Assembly (NCBI RefSeq): GCF_014360585.1
Contig: NZ_JACIXG010000029.1
Coordinates: 1 to 55,640 of the forward strand
DNA length: 55,640 bases
Direction: 5' to 3'
Source of the DNA: Nocardioides sp.
Lineage (GTDB): Bacteria; Actinomycetota; Actinomycetes; Propionibacteriales; Nocardioidaceae
Under the pieces are notes generated by a model that searched no databases, had not been told where the DNA came from, and was given only the letters and a program-made list of their open reading frames with translations. Of this stretch, positions 6,868 through 15,146 are shown one piece after another. Each line of letters opens with the position of its first letter. The stretch's first letter is position 1. The position numbers were made by a program, and so were the translations under genes.

Positions 6868-7806
6868 CTAGTGCAGCGGGCCGATCATCTGGGTCCCGCA
6901 CCAGCGGGTCGGGCGCCCGCCGGCGGCCTGGGTGAGGTATTCGCCGAGGAACCAGCGCTGGAAGGCGACCTGCTCGGGGGAGCGGGCCAGGACGAGCAGC
7001 CGCTCCTGGCGGCAGAACTCGTCGATGAGGTCGAGCATGTCGAGGAAGCGGCGCATCGTCTCGGCCGCGGACCGCGGCATGCGCACGTGCAGGTCTGCCG
7101 TCTCCCGGTGGGCGCCGGAGCCGATCACCCCGGAGAGGTGACCGTGGCCGAGGCCGTCGAGGAGCTGGCGCTCGAGCGAGCCGAAGAGGGCCGAGAGGCT
7201 GGCGGCGAGCGGGTAGTCGTTGGCGTGCGCGAGGGAGAGAAGGCGCACCTCGCGCCTCAGCTCGCGGAAGTGATGCTGGAAGCCTTTGTAGAGCGCAACG
7301 GGTACGCCGAGGATGCTGACGTCCACGGTCTCGGAGCCGAGGCGTTCGGGCCTCGGTGGCGCGCCGGCCGGGCCGGTGATCACGCCCTCGACCCCGTCGC
7401 CCTCGTCGATCTCCGCGGCTGGGGCGAACCAGACGGTCTTGCCGGACGCGTCGATGTCGGCGCCCCACGCGTCGGAGACGCTGGCCACGATCGAGAGGCC
7501 GCGGCCGACGGTCAGCAGGACCTCCTCTTCGTCGTCGAGAGCGAGTGGGACCGGCAGCAGCGGTGGCTCGGTCGAGGCATCGCGGATCTCGACGCGGGGG
7601 TGGTCGACGGTGCCGCGCATCCGGATCGTGACCGGAGCGGCGCCGTGGAAGAGGGCGTTGGAGACCAGCTCGGAGACGCCGAACTCGGCGCACTCGGTGA
7701 GTTCGGCGCGGTCGATCTCCTCACAGGCCGCCCGGACCCAGGAGCGGGCGTCCTGGACTGCGCGGGAACCGGTGCGGAGCAGAAGAGCTGGCCGGCTCAA
7801 CGGCAT
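6868..7806 (-). CDS. RsbW-like ATP-binding protein (HATPase_c_2) with a C-terminal domain of unknown function
   Basis: 312 residues from the ATG at 7806, chosen because GGAGGAGGAG sits just upstream; the frame is open to 7908 but lacks such a site. The N-terminal ~140 residues are a GHKL ATPase of the anti-sigma/serine kinase type: N-box ELVSNALFHG and G1 box VGRGLSIV. The C-terminal ~160 residues (from about VDVSILGVPVALYKGFQHHF) look helical and are not recognised. Such proteins bind sigma factors or anti-anti-sigma proteins, but no sigma partner is adjacent. The fusion suggests a sensor attached to the kinase. Confidence 0.83.
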   Translation of the reverse strand: MPLSRPALLLRTGSRAVQDARSWVRAACEEIDRAELTECAEFGVSELVSNALFHGAAPVTIRMRGTVDHPRVEIRDASTEPPLLPVPLALDDEEEVLLTVGRGLSIVASVSDAWGADIDASGKTVWFAPAAEIDEGDGVEGVITGPAGAPPRPERLGSETVDVSILGVPVALYKGFQHHFRELRREVRLLSLAHANDYPLAASLSALFGSLERQLLDGLGHGHLSGVIGSGAHRETADLHVRMPRSAAETMRRFLDMLDLIDEFCRQERLLVLARSPEQVAFQRWFLGEYLTQAAGGRPTRWCGTQMIGPLH

Positions 7807-8128
7807 GGTCTCCTCCTCCGAGCTCGGGGGTTCGCAGTACACACGATCGCGTTGTGTGTCGTTCGTTGCAAGGATTTTCCGCACTTGAAGGTGTCTGATC
7901 TTGGCCATGGACCACTAGGGCACAAGGTCCCGCCCGCCCTCACAGATTAAAGTCAGCGGGTTTCGATCCGACAACAGACACGCGGCAGAAACGCATGCTC
8001 AGCGGCTGACTGGCAACTGTGACCAAGTAGTCCCACCCGGGAATGAACAGATCCGCCGGAATGGTTCAGAATATGAGGTGGAACGTTCAAACGGTCTCTT
8101 GTGTTTCAGGTAGCGGAGGGTATTGGCA
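7807..8128. promoter_or_regulatory. Divergent promoter region, RsbW-like gene and ndh
   Basis: 322 bp without a gene, less GC-rich than its surroundings. It contains a perfect GAACGTTC palindrome at 8081-8088 about 40 bp before ndh, and GGAGGG at 8116 serving the ndh ATG. No clear -35/-10 pair was found for either gene. Confidence 0.4.
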
Positions 8129-9571
8129 ATGTCAGCGGACCAGGCAAAGCACCGGGTCGTCATCATCGGTTCCGGCTTCGGGGGGCTCTTCTCCGCGAAG
8201 GCGTTCAAGGGCCGCGACGACGTCGAGGTGACCTTGATCGCGAAGACGACCCATCACCTGTTCCAGCCGCTGCTCTACCAGGTGGCGACCGGCATCCTCT
8301 CGCAGGGCGAGATCGCCCCGCCGACCCGTGACATCCTGCACCGGCAGAAGAACGCCAGCGTGCTGCTCGGTGAGGTCAACGAGATCGACGCCGAGGCCAA
8401 GACGGTCAAGGCCACCATGCTCAACCAGCAGATCGACGTTCCCTACGACTCCCTGATCGTCGCTGCCGGCGCCGGCCAGTCCTACTTCGGCAACGACCAC
8501 TTCGCCGAGTTCGCGCCCGGCATGAAGTCGATCGACGACGCGCTCGAGCTGCGTGGGCGCATCTTCGGTGCCTTCGAGATCGCCGAGCTGACCGCCTCGC
8601 GCGGTGAGCCGATCGGCGACCTGCTCACCTTCGTCGTGGTGGGCGCGGGCCCGACCGGCGTGGAGATGGCCGGCCAGATCGCCGAGCTGTCCCACCGGGT
8701 GCTGAAGAACGACTTCACTCACATCTCCTCGGAGAAGGCGCGAGTCGTGCTCGTCGACGCTGCGCCGCAGGTGCTGCCGCCGTTCGGCGAGAAGCTCGGT
8801 GCCAAAGCGCAGAAGGCGCTTGAGAAGGCCGGTGTGGAGGTCGTCCTCGGGGCGATGGTCACGCACGTCGACGAGTTCGGCATCGAGATGAAGTTCAAGG
8901 ACGGCCAGACCCAGCGGATCGGCTCGATCGCGAAGATCTGGGCCGCGGGCGTCTCGGCCTCCGAGCTGGGCAAGACGCTCTCGGAGCAGACCGGCGCCGA
9001 GCTCGATCGCGCCGGCCGGATCGCGGTCAACCCCGACCTCACCCTGCCGGGCCACCCCGAGATCTTCGTGGTCGGCGACATGATCAGCCTCGACCACCTA
9101 CCCGGTGTCGCCCAGGTCGCGATCCAAGGTGGCAAGCACGCGGCCAAGACCATCAAGGCCCGCCTGAAGGGCAAGCCGGATCCGGGCGACTTCAAGTACT
9201 TCGACAAGGGCTCGATGGCCACCATCAGCCGTTTCAACGCCGTCCTCAGCATGGGCAGCTTCAAGCTGTCCGGCGTCCTCGCCTGGTTCGGCTGGCTGGT
9301 GGTCCACCTGGCCTACATGACCGGGTTCCGCAACCGGCTCACCGCGACGCTGCACTGGATGATGTCCTTCATCGGCAGGGACCGCTCCGAGCGCACCACC
9401 ACCATGCAGCAGATCTTCGCCCGCGAGGCGCTCGAACGCGTCCCGGGTGGCATGGCCGCCCTCATCGACGACCCGGACGAGGTCGCCGCCCAGGTGGAGG
9501 CCCGGCGCAAGGAGCTCGAGGAGCACGCCGCGGAGGAGTCTCGTCTGGCTGACTCCCGCAGCGCCTCGTAG
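8129..9571 (+). CDS. ndh: Type II NADH dehydrogenase (NDH-2)
   Basis: 480 residues from the ATG at 8129, with GGAGGG 9 bp upstream; a TTG two codons earlier is less likely. FAD-binding GSGFGGLFSAK lies near residue 14, a second dinucleotide motif (VVVGAGPTGVEMAG) binds NADH, and FVVGDM is the late FAD motif. A C-terminal stretch (LAWFGWLVVHLAYMTGF) is the amphipathic membrane anchor. It oxidises NADH and reduces quinone without pumping protons, feeding the respiratory chain. Monocistronic with a strong terminator. The extra ~70-residue charged tail is common in actinobacterial NDH-2. Confidence 0.95.
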   Translation: MSADQAKHRVVIIGSGFGGLFSAKAFKGRDDVEVTLIAKTTHHLFQPLLYQVATGILSQGEIAPPTRDILHRQKNASVLLGEVNEIDAEAKTVKATMLNQQIDVPYDSLIVAAGAGQSYFGNDHFAEFAPGMKSIDDALELRGRIFGAFEIAELTASRGEPIGDLLTFVVVGAGPTGVEMAGQIAELSHRVLKNDFTHISSEKARVVLVDAAPQVLPPFGEKLGAKAQKALEKAGVEVVLGAMVTHVDEFGIEMKFKDGQTQRIGSIAKIWAAGVSASELGKTLSEQTGAELDRAGRIAVNPDLTLPGHPEIFVVGDMISLDHLPGVAQVAIQGGKHAAKTIKARLKGKPDPGDFKYFDKGSMATISRFNAVLSMGSFKLSGVLAWFGWLVVHLAYMTGFRNRLTATLHWMMSFIGRDRSERTTTMQQIFAREALERVPGGMAALIDDPDEVAAQVEARRKELEEHAAEESRLADSRSAS

Positions 9572-9586
9572 CCTCGGCTCTCCGAA

Positions 9587-9621
9587 CCGGCCCGCCGCAG
9601 ACCAGATTTGCGGCGGGCCGG
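9587..9621 (+). terminator. ndh terminator
   Basis: CCGGCCCGCCGCA (9587-9599) pairs perfectly with TGCGGCGGGCCGG (9609-9621), followed by GGTTTT. Classic intrinsic terminator. Confidence 0.9.
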
Positions 9622-9743
9622 TGGTTTTCGACGGTGATCACTGTGCCCGGCCGAGTCCTGCTCAGAAGAAGTGCTTGCTATTGTTTGCGGGGAAGGTGTC
9701 TCATTAACTGATGGGATGAGATGCCTGCGACGTAGGAGGACGC

Positions 9744-10583
9744 ATGACCGAGCAGACCAAACGGCTGGTCGAGACCACCGATGGGCTGAGGCTCGCGGTC
9801 TACGAGCGTGGGCCGGCCGACGCCGAGACCGTGGTGCTCGTCCACGGCTACCCCGACAACCACTCCGTCTGGGACGGAGTCGCGGAGGTGCTCGCCGAGC
9901 GGTTCCACGTCGTCGCCTATGACGTACGCGGCACGGGGGAGTCGGGGGTTCCCGACTCGACCAGCGGCTATCGCCTGGCACAGCTCTCCGCGGACTTCGA
10001 GGCGGTCATCGACGCCGTCTCGCCCGACGCGCCGGTGCATGTCGCGGCGCACGACTGGGGCTCGATCCAGACCTGGGAGTCGGTGACCGACCCGGCCCTG
10101 AGCAGCCGGATCGCGACGTACGTTTCCATCTCGGGGCCGGACCTCGGGATGGCGACCGCGTGGCTGCGTGAGCGGACGCACCTGCGGAGCTCGCTGCGGC
10201 AGCTGGCCCACTCCTGGTACGTCTTCGTCTTCCAGGCGCCGCTGCTGCCGGAGGCGATGGTGCGCTCGGGGCTGCTCGCCCGGTTCGTCGGTGGCGGACC
10301 GCGGCCGACGAAGGACCAGGTCAACGGGGTCGAGCTCTACCGCGCGAACTTCCTCGGCAAGCTGGTCCGTCCGGAGCCGCGACCGACCGACGTGCCGGTG
10401 CTGGTGATCGCCCCGCGCGACGACGCCTACGTGACGGTGCCGCTGCAGACCGAGGCTCCCCGGGCGTACGCGACATCGCTGGTCACACAGGTCATCGACG
10501 GCGGACACTGGGTGGTGACCGCGGAGCCGGAGCTGATCGCCGGCGAGATCGCGGCCTTCGTCGAGAAGGAGGGTGTGCGATGA
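9744..10583 (+). CDS. Alpha/beta hydrolase, epoxide hydrolase-like
   Basis: 279 residues. HGYPDN is the oxyanion-hole motif and AHDWGS places Asp at the nucleophile position, which points to epoxide hydrolase or haloalkane dehalogenase-type chemistry rather than an ordinary esterase. PRDDAY and GGHWV supply the expected acid and His. GTAGGAGGA gives a strong ribosome site. It begins a three-gene operon (4-bp ATGA overlap with the next gene) with a di-iron protein and an electron-transfer reductase, so it may hydrolyse a product of the oxygenase. Substrate unknown. Confidence 0.9.
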   Translation: MTEQTKRLVETTDGLRLAVYERGPADAETVVLVHGYPDNHSVWDGVAEVLAERFHVVAYDVRGTGESGVPDSTSGYRLAQLSADFEAVIDAVSPDAPVHVAAHDWGSIQTWESVTDPALSSRIATYVSISGPDLGMATAWLRERTHLRSSLRQLAHSWYVFVFQAPLLPEAMVRSGLLARFVGGGPRPTKDQVNGVELYRANFLGKLVRPEPRPTDVPVLVIAPRDDAYVTVPLQTEAPRAYATSLVTQVIDGGHWVVTAEPELIAGEIAAFVEKEGVR

Positions 10584-11521
10584 GCAAGGAGAGCAAGCGC
10601 GGGCACGAGCCGGCCAAGGTGGCCCTCCACCCGCGGAACGTGAAGTTCGACTGGAGCCGGCTGCCGCTGGTGTGGATCCCGGGCGAGGCCTTCGCCTCCC
10701 ACTACGTCAACGTGCTGCACCTGCTGCTGCCCGAGGGCGAGCGGTGGTTCGTCAAGGTGTTCTCCGAGATCCTGCCGCTGATCGAGGACGACCAGCTCCG
10801 CGAGGACGTGATCGGCTTCATCGGGCAGGAGGGCGTGCACGCCGCCGCCCACCAGGAGGTGCAGGACTACTTCACCGCCAACGGCCTCGACGTACGTCCG
10901 TTCGCGGCCGAGATCGAGGCGCTGTTCCGCAAGATCCTGGGTGACCGCGACCTGACCGGTCGGGCCAAGGAGGAGTGGCTGATCGAGCGCGCCGCGATCA
11001 TCGCCGGCCTCGAGCATCTCACCGCGGTGCTCGGCAACTGGGTGCTCAACTCGCCCGCGCTCGACGAGGCCGGCGCTGACGAGACGATGCTCGACCTGCT
11101 GCGCTGGCACGGGGCCGAGGAGGTCGAGCACCGCAACGTGGCGTACGACGTCTTCCAGCATGTCGACGGGCGCTATCTCCGTCGGGTCCGCTCCTACCTG
11201 CTCGGCGGCACTGCGCTGCTCGTGCTGTGGTGGCGCGGTGCGCAGTACCTGATGGACCACGACCCGACGCCGCTCGATCCAGCGCAGCCCGATCCAGCGC
11301 AGCCCGATCAGGCCAAGCGGTCCAAGGCCACTCTGCTCAAGCTGATCGACGCCGAGCGCCGCGGGCTGGTGCCCGGGGTCGTACGCATCGGGTGGGCGAC
11401 CTGGAAGTTCTTCCTGCCCGCCTACGACCCGTCCAAGGAAGGGTCGACAGCCCAGGCGGTGAGCTACCTGGCCAAGTCGCCCGCGGCGCTGCGGGCCGAC
11501 GCCCTCGCGGAGGGCCAGTGA
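10580..11521 (+). CDS. Ferritin-like di-iron protein of the predicted metal-dependent hydrolase family
   Basis: 313 residues. A four-helix di-iron ligand set is visible: an early helix Glu (54 or 63), E84-G-V-H87, E145 and E181-V-E-H184, i.e. two ExxH motifs. This fits the COG3687-type family, annotated as a metal-dependent hydrolase but with ferritin-like signatures. It sits between an epoxide-hydrolase-like protein and a 2Fe-2S reductase, both overlapping by 4 bp, so I infer an oxygenase or desaturase with its own reductase. A perfect 15-bp tandem duplication at 11276-11305 yields DPAQPDPAQP in a linker. Substrate unknown. Confidence 0.85.
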   Translation: MSKESKRGHEPAKVALHPRNVKFDWSRLPLVWIPGEAFASHYVNVLHLLLPEGERWFVKVFSEILPLIEDDQLREDVIGFIGQEGVHAAAHQEVQDYFTANGLDVRPFAAEIEALFRKILGDRDLTGRAKEEWLIERAAIIAGLEHLTAVLGNWVLNSPALDEAGADETMLDLLRWHGAEEVEHRNVAYDVFQHVDGRYLRRVRSYLLGGTALLVLWWRGAQYLMDHDPTPLDPAQPDPAQPDQAKRSKATLLKLIDAERRGLVPGVVRIGWATWKFFLPAYDPSKEGSTAQAVSYLAKSPAALRADALAEGQ

Positions 11522-12591
11522 AGCCGGCACGCTACGCCGTCCCGGACATCCCCGACTCGCGGCTCTACAAGGGCTTCGAGGCAGTCGTCGCGGGCTACTG
11601 GACCAAGGCCGCCTACCGGTCCTGGCGCCGCCGCAGGCCGCTCGGCCGGATCGACCGCGATCTCCACGTGCGCGTCAGCCGGATCGACCAGGAGGGCGCC
11701 GACGTCAAGGCGATCTGGTTCGAACGCGAGGACGGTGCCGCCCTCCCGGTCTGGGACCCGGGCGCCCACGTCGACGTGGTGCTGCCCAGCGGGAGGCTGC
11801 GGCAGTACTCGCTCAACTCCGACCCCGACGACCTCTCTGCCTACCGGATCAGCGTGCGGCTGATCGAGCCGACCGCCGGGGGAGGCGGCGGGTCGGTCGA
11901 GGCGCACTATCTCGCCGTCGGCGACCAGCTGGTGCTGAAGGGGCCGCGCAACGCCTTTCCGTTCGTCGACTCGCCCGCCGGCTATCTCTTCGTCGCCGGC
12001 GGGATCGGGATCACCCCGATCCTGCCGATGCTGCGCGACGTGGTGCGCCGAGGCGTGCCGTACGAGTTCGTCTACACCGGCCGCTCGCGCGACACCATGC
12101 CGTTCCTCGAGGAGATCCGGACGATCGTCGGCGACCACGAGATCCAGCTGTGGCCCGACGACGAGATGGGCATCCCGGACGCCGCCAAGATCATCTCGTT
12201 GGCGCCTGCGGGAGCCGCGCTCTACTGCTGCGGTCCGATGCCGATGATCGACGCGATCCGGGCACAGATCCCCGATCCGCAGATCGACCGCCTGCACTAC
12301 GAGCGGTTCTCGCCGCCGCCGGTGCTCGGCGGCCGCCCGTTCCGGGTACGCCTCGACGACTCCGGGACCGAGGTGGAGGTGGGCGCCGAGGAGTCTGCTC
12401 TGACGGCCGTCCGCCGGGTGCGGCCCGCCCAGGCGTACTCCTGTCAGCAGGGTTTCTGCGGCACCTGCCGGGTGCGGGTCCTGGAGGGGGAGGTCGAGCA
12501 CCGCGACCACGCCCTGGCCGACTACGAGCGCGAGGGGCACATGATCCTGTGCGTCTCCCGAGCGCGGGGGACCGTCGTGATCGACGGCTGA
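11518..12591 (+). CDS. PDR-type oxidoreductase: FAD/NAD(P) domains plus C-terminal 2Fe-2S ferredoxin
   Basis: 357 residues. The FAD motif RQYSLNS and the NAD-binding GGIGITPILPML with CCGPMPM are followed by a plant-type ferredoxin domain whose cysteines appear in YSCQQGFCGTCRVRV and later MILCVS. This is the phthalate dioxygenase reductase order. The GTG start at 11518 overlaps the previous stop (GTGA). About 45 N-terminal residues precede the FAD domain. It should pass electrons from NAD(P)H to the di-iron protein encoded just upstream; that pairing is inference from gene order. Confidence 0.92.
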   Translation: MKPARYAVPDIPDSRLYKGFEAVVAGYWTKAAYRSWRRRRPLGRIDRDLHVRVSRIDQEGADVKAIWFEREDGAALPVWDPGAHVDVVLPSGRLRQYSLNSDPDDLSAYRISVRLIEPTAGGGGGSVEAHYLAVGDQLVLKGPRNAFPFVDSPAGYLFVAGGIGITPILPMLRDVVRRGVPYEFVYTGRSRDTMPFLEEIRTIVGDHEIQLWPDDEMGIPDAAKIISLAPAGAALYCCGPMPMIDAIRAQIPDPQIDRLHYERFSPPPVLGGRPFRVRLDDSGTEVEVGAEESALTAVRRVRPAQAYSCQQGFCGTCRVRVLEGEVEHRDHALADYEREGHMILCVSRARGTVVIDG

Positions 12592-12672
12592 TGCCGTCCT
12601 GGCCGGCCCCCGTCCGGCACGATCCGGCGTTATCGGTTTGTCCGCGGGGCCTTCGGCTGGTCTGCTTGCGAC

Positions 12673-13206
12673 ATGACTGCACTCGTTCTTCCCACGCTCG
12701 ACCTCTACGACTCCTGGGCGGCCACCGTCCGCGAGTTCGAGGGAGGGCACGTCGATGGTGCCTCCATCCCTGACGAGGAGGCCGCCGACACGAGCCGGCA
12801 GGCGTGCGAGCGGCTGGTCGCGAAGACCGCGCGGGACCGGGACATCTCGGTGCCGCCGCCTCCCGGACGGGTGCACGCCTCGAGCTTCTGGATCACCGAC
12901 GACGGCGAGGTCGTCGGGTTCATCCAGCTGCGCCACGAGCTCAACGAGTCCCTGGAGAACGTGGGCGGGCACATCGGCTACTCGGTGCGGCCCTCGTCCC
13001 GTCGCCAGGGCCACGCCCGGCGAGCGCTGGGGATGGTGCTCGCCGAGGCGCGAGCGTTGGGCCTGGAGCGCGTCCTGATCACCTGCGACGAGGACAACGG
13101 GGCCTCGGCTCGCACCATCGAGTCCCAGGGTGGCGAGCTCCAAGACGTCATCGACGCATCTGCGTACGGGTATGGCCCCACCCGGCGTTACTGGATCAAG
13201 CTGTGA
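12673..13206 (+). CDS. GNAT family N-acetyltransferase
   Basis: 177 residues. The acetyl-CoA binding segment is the GNAT motif A region, IGYSVRPSSRRQGHARRAL (Q/RxxGxG/A type), preceded by strand DGEVVGFIQLRHELN and followed by LITCDEDNGASARTIE. The substrate cannot be inferred. It begins 81 bp after the oxidoreductase and 10 bp before a small acidic gene on the same strand. Confidence 0.9.
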   Translation: MTALVLPTLDLYDSWAATVREFEGGHVDGASIPDEEAADTSRQACERLVAKTARDRDISVPPPPGRVHASSFWITDDGEVVGFIQLRHELNESLENVGGHIGYSVRPSSRRQGHARRALGMVLAEARALGLERVLITCDEDNGASARTIESQGGELQDVIDASAYGYGPTRRYWIKL

Positions 13207-13216
13207 GCGAGCGCCG

Positions 13217-13495
13217 ATGAGCGACGATGGCGTCGCGACCGAGGACGAGCTGGAGTGGGCGTTGGCGGGCGATCCTGCCGCGCCCGCTGCCGCGGTGGAA
13301 GAGGTGCTGACGGTCCTGCGCACCACCGGACGTACGCCCGAGGCAGGGGTCGAGGTCTTGCGGGCGGCCGCTTTCCGGCTCGTCTCCGAAGACAGGCTCG
13401 ACGAGGTCGGGCGGGGTTGGCTGGAGCTTCTCGACGCCGTCCGGGCCCACCCCGACGCCAGGTTGGCCGACCTGCCGCCGGCCCGCACCGACTGA
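13217..13495 (+). CDS. Small acidic protein of unknown function
   Basis: 92 residues from the ATG at 13217, 10 bp after the acetyltransferase stop. Codon usage is strongly GC at third positions, like its neighbours, supporting a real gene. It is Ala/Glu/Asp-rich and predicted helical, with no cysteines, signal or membrane segment. It ends 5 bp before the convergent IclR gene. A weak ribosome site (GAGCGCCG) suggests coupling to the upstream gene. Family not recognised. Confidence 0.62.
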   Translation: MSDDGVATEDELEWALAGDPAAPAAAVEEVLTVLRTTGRTPEAGVEVLRAAAFRLVSEDRLDEVGRGWLELLDAVRAHPDARLADLPPARTD

Positions 13496-13500
13496 GCTCC

Positions 13501-14268
13501 TCAGCTGGAGAGAGAGCGGCGTCGGCTCGCCAGGCTGGAGAGCCCCTGGGCGGCTGCCCGGACCTGGGTCACGTAGGCCTCGGGGCGGAAGCGCCCCACG
13601 GGACCGGTGATGCTGATCGCGGCCAGAGCCCTGTCGCCGTCGGTGAGGATGGGGGCGGCGATGCACTGGAGCCCGGGCGCCGACTCCTCGCGCTCGAAGG
13701 CGACGCCGTTCTCGACCGCGGCACCGAGCTGGCGCTCCAGCAGACCGGGCGCGACGATCGTGTGGGGCGTACGCCGCTGGAGGGGGCTGCTGAGGACCTC
13801 CTGCTGCACCTCGGGGTCGGAGAAGGCCAACAGGATCTTGCCGATCGCGGTGCAGTGGACGGGCATCCGTCCGCCCGGTCGGGACGGTGACTTGGCCTGT
13901 CGGTGGCCGCCGATCTTGGCGACGTAGACGACGTCGTGCCCTTCGCGGACCCCCAGGTGGACGGTCTCGTGGGTGCGCTCGTAGAGGTCTTGGAGGAACG
14001 GCATCGCCAGCTCCAGCAGCGAGCGCTCGACCGAGGCGCGCATGCCCAGCTCGAAAAGGCCGCCCGAGAGCCGATAGCCGAGCGGCGTGCGGTCCAGGAG
14101 ACGGTTGGTGACCAGGTCGCCGGCGACGCGGTGGACGGTCGCCTTCGGGAGGCCGGTACGGCGGACGAGCTCGGCCAGGGGGAGCACCTGGTCGTCGACC
14201 GTGAAGGCCCGCAGGATGGTCACCGCCTTGCCGAGCACGGTGTCGAGATCGGCAGGCTGGTGCGGCAT
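13501..14268 (-). CDS. IclR family transcriptional regulator
   Basis: 255 residues from the ATG at 14268; in-frame ATGs at 14298 and 14337 would add 10 or 23 residues not typical of the family. The N-terminal winged helix (VLGKAVTILRAF, LAELVRRTGLPKATVHR) is followed by the IclR effector domain (MPVHCTAIGKILLA, GLQCIAAPI). It is divergent from the hydratase gene of the meta-cleavage operon and so is the likely regulator of that operon, with an aromatic-catabolism intermediate as effector (inference). A TACGGT -10-like box 6 bp before this ATG would allow a leaderless transcript. Confidence 0.9.
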   Translation of the reverse strand: MPHQPADLDTVLGKAVTILRAFTVDDQVLPLAELVRRTGLPKATVHRVAGDLVTNRLLDRTPLGYRLSGGLFELGMRASVERSLLELAMPFLQDLYERTHETVHLGVREGHDVVYVAKIGGHRQAKSPSRPGGRMPVHCTAIGKILLAFSDPEVQQEVLSSPLQRRTPHTIVAPGLLERQLGAAVENGVAFEREESAPGLQCIAAPILTDGDRALAAISITGPVGRFRPEAYVTQVRAAAQGLSSLASRRRSLSS

Positions 14269-14337
14269 GTGATCACCGTATCGGTCAGTGAAACGCATGG
14301 TCCCCTGGTTCGGCCATTCTGCTGAGACCGTGGGCAC

Positions 14338-15141
14338 ATGAGCGAAGTGACCTCCCCGCCCGACGCTGCCGTCGCGGCAGCCGCCGACCGGCTGCTGACC
14401 GCCGCCGCCACCGGCACCCCTGTGCCACCGATGCGGGACCTGCTGGAGGCGACCGACCTGGCGACGGCGTACGCGATCCAGGAGCGGCTCACCGCCGCCC
14501 GGGTCGCCGGCGGGGCCACGATCGTGGGCCGCAAGATCGGGCTCACGTCCAAGGCCGTGCAGGAGCAGATCGGCGTGGACACCCCCGACTTCGGGGTGCT
14601 CTTCGACGACATGGCGTACGCAGCTGATGCCACGATCCCCGCCGACACCATCCTGCAGCCGCGGGCCGAGGCCGAGATCGCCTTCGTCCTCGCGGCCGAC
14701 CTGGCCGACGGTGACCTCGGCTACGACCAGGTCAGGGAGGCCATCGACTACGCCGTCGCGGCGATCGAGATCTGCGGCAGCCGGATCGCGGACTGGAAGA
14801 TCGCCTTCGGCGACACGGTCGCGGACAACGCCTCCGCGGGGGCCTTCGTCCTGGGGACCGAACGTCGGCGGCTGGACGAGTTCGAGCCCAAGGACGTCTC
14901 GATGTCGATGTCGATCGACGACGAGGAGGTCTCGACCGGCACCGGCGCCGCCTGCCTGGGCGACCCGGTCAACGCGGTCCAGTGGCTGGCTCGTTACGCC
15001 CGCGACTTCGGGGAGCCGCTGCGCGCCGGCCAGCTCATCCTCTCCGGCGCGCTCGGGCCGATGCGGCCGATCGCCCCGGGCAACACCGTCCGTTCCACCG
15101 TGTCGGGCCTCGGCTCGGTGGCCTTCAGTGTAGGGAAGTGA
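14338..15141 (+). CDS. mhpD: 2-oxopent-4-enoate (2-hydroxypentadienoate) hydratase
   Basis: 267 residues of the fumarylacetoacetase-like hydratase family (MhpD/TesE/HsaE). Recognisable segments are [17 protein letters not shown], the metal-ligand region [12 protein letters not shown] with its Glu residues, and [17 protein letters not shown]. It hydrates 2-hydroxypenta-2,4-dienoate to 4-hydroxy-2-oxovalerate, the first step of the lower meta-cleavage pathway. It starts the operon, 5 bp before the dehydrogenase gene. No ring-cleavage enzyme is present in the window, so the upper pathway (phenylpropionate, biphenyl or steroid type) is unknown. Confidence 0.93.
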   Translation: MSEVTSPPDAAVAAAADRLLTAAATGTPVPPMRDLLEATDLATAYAIQERLTAARVAGGATIVGRKIGLTSKAVQEQIGVDTPDFGVLFDDMAYAADATIPADTILQPRAEAEIAFVLAADLADGDLGYDQVREAIDYAVAAIEICGSRIADWKIAFGDTVADNASAGAFVLGTERRRLDEFEPKDVSMSMSIDDEEVSTGTGAACLGDPVNAVQWLARYARDFGEPLRAGQLILSGALGPMRPIAPGNTVRSTVSGLGSVAFSVGK

Positions 15142-15146
15142 CGTCC

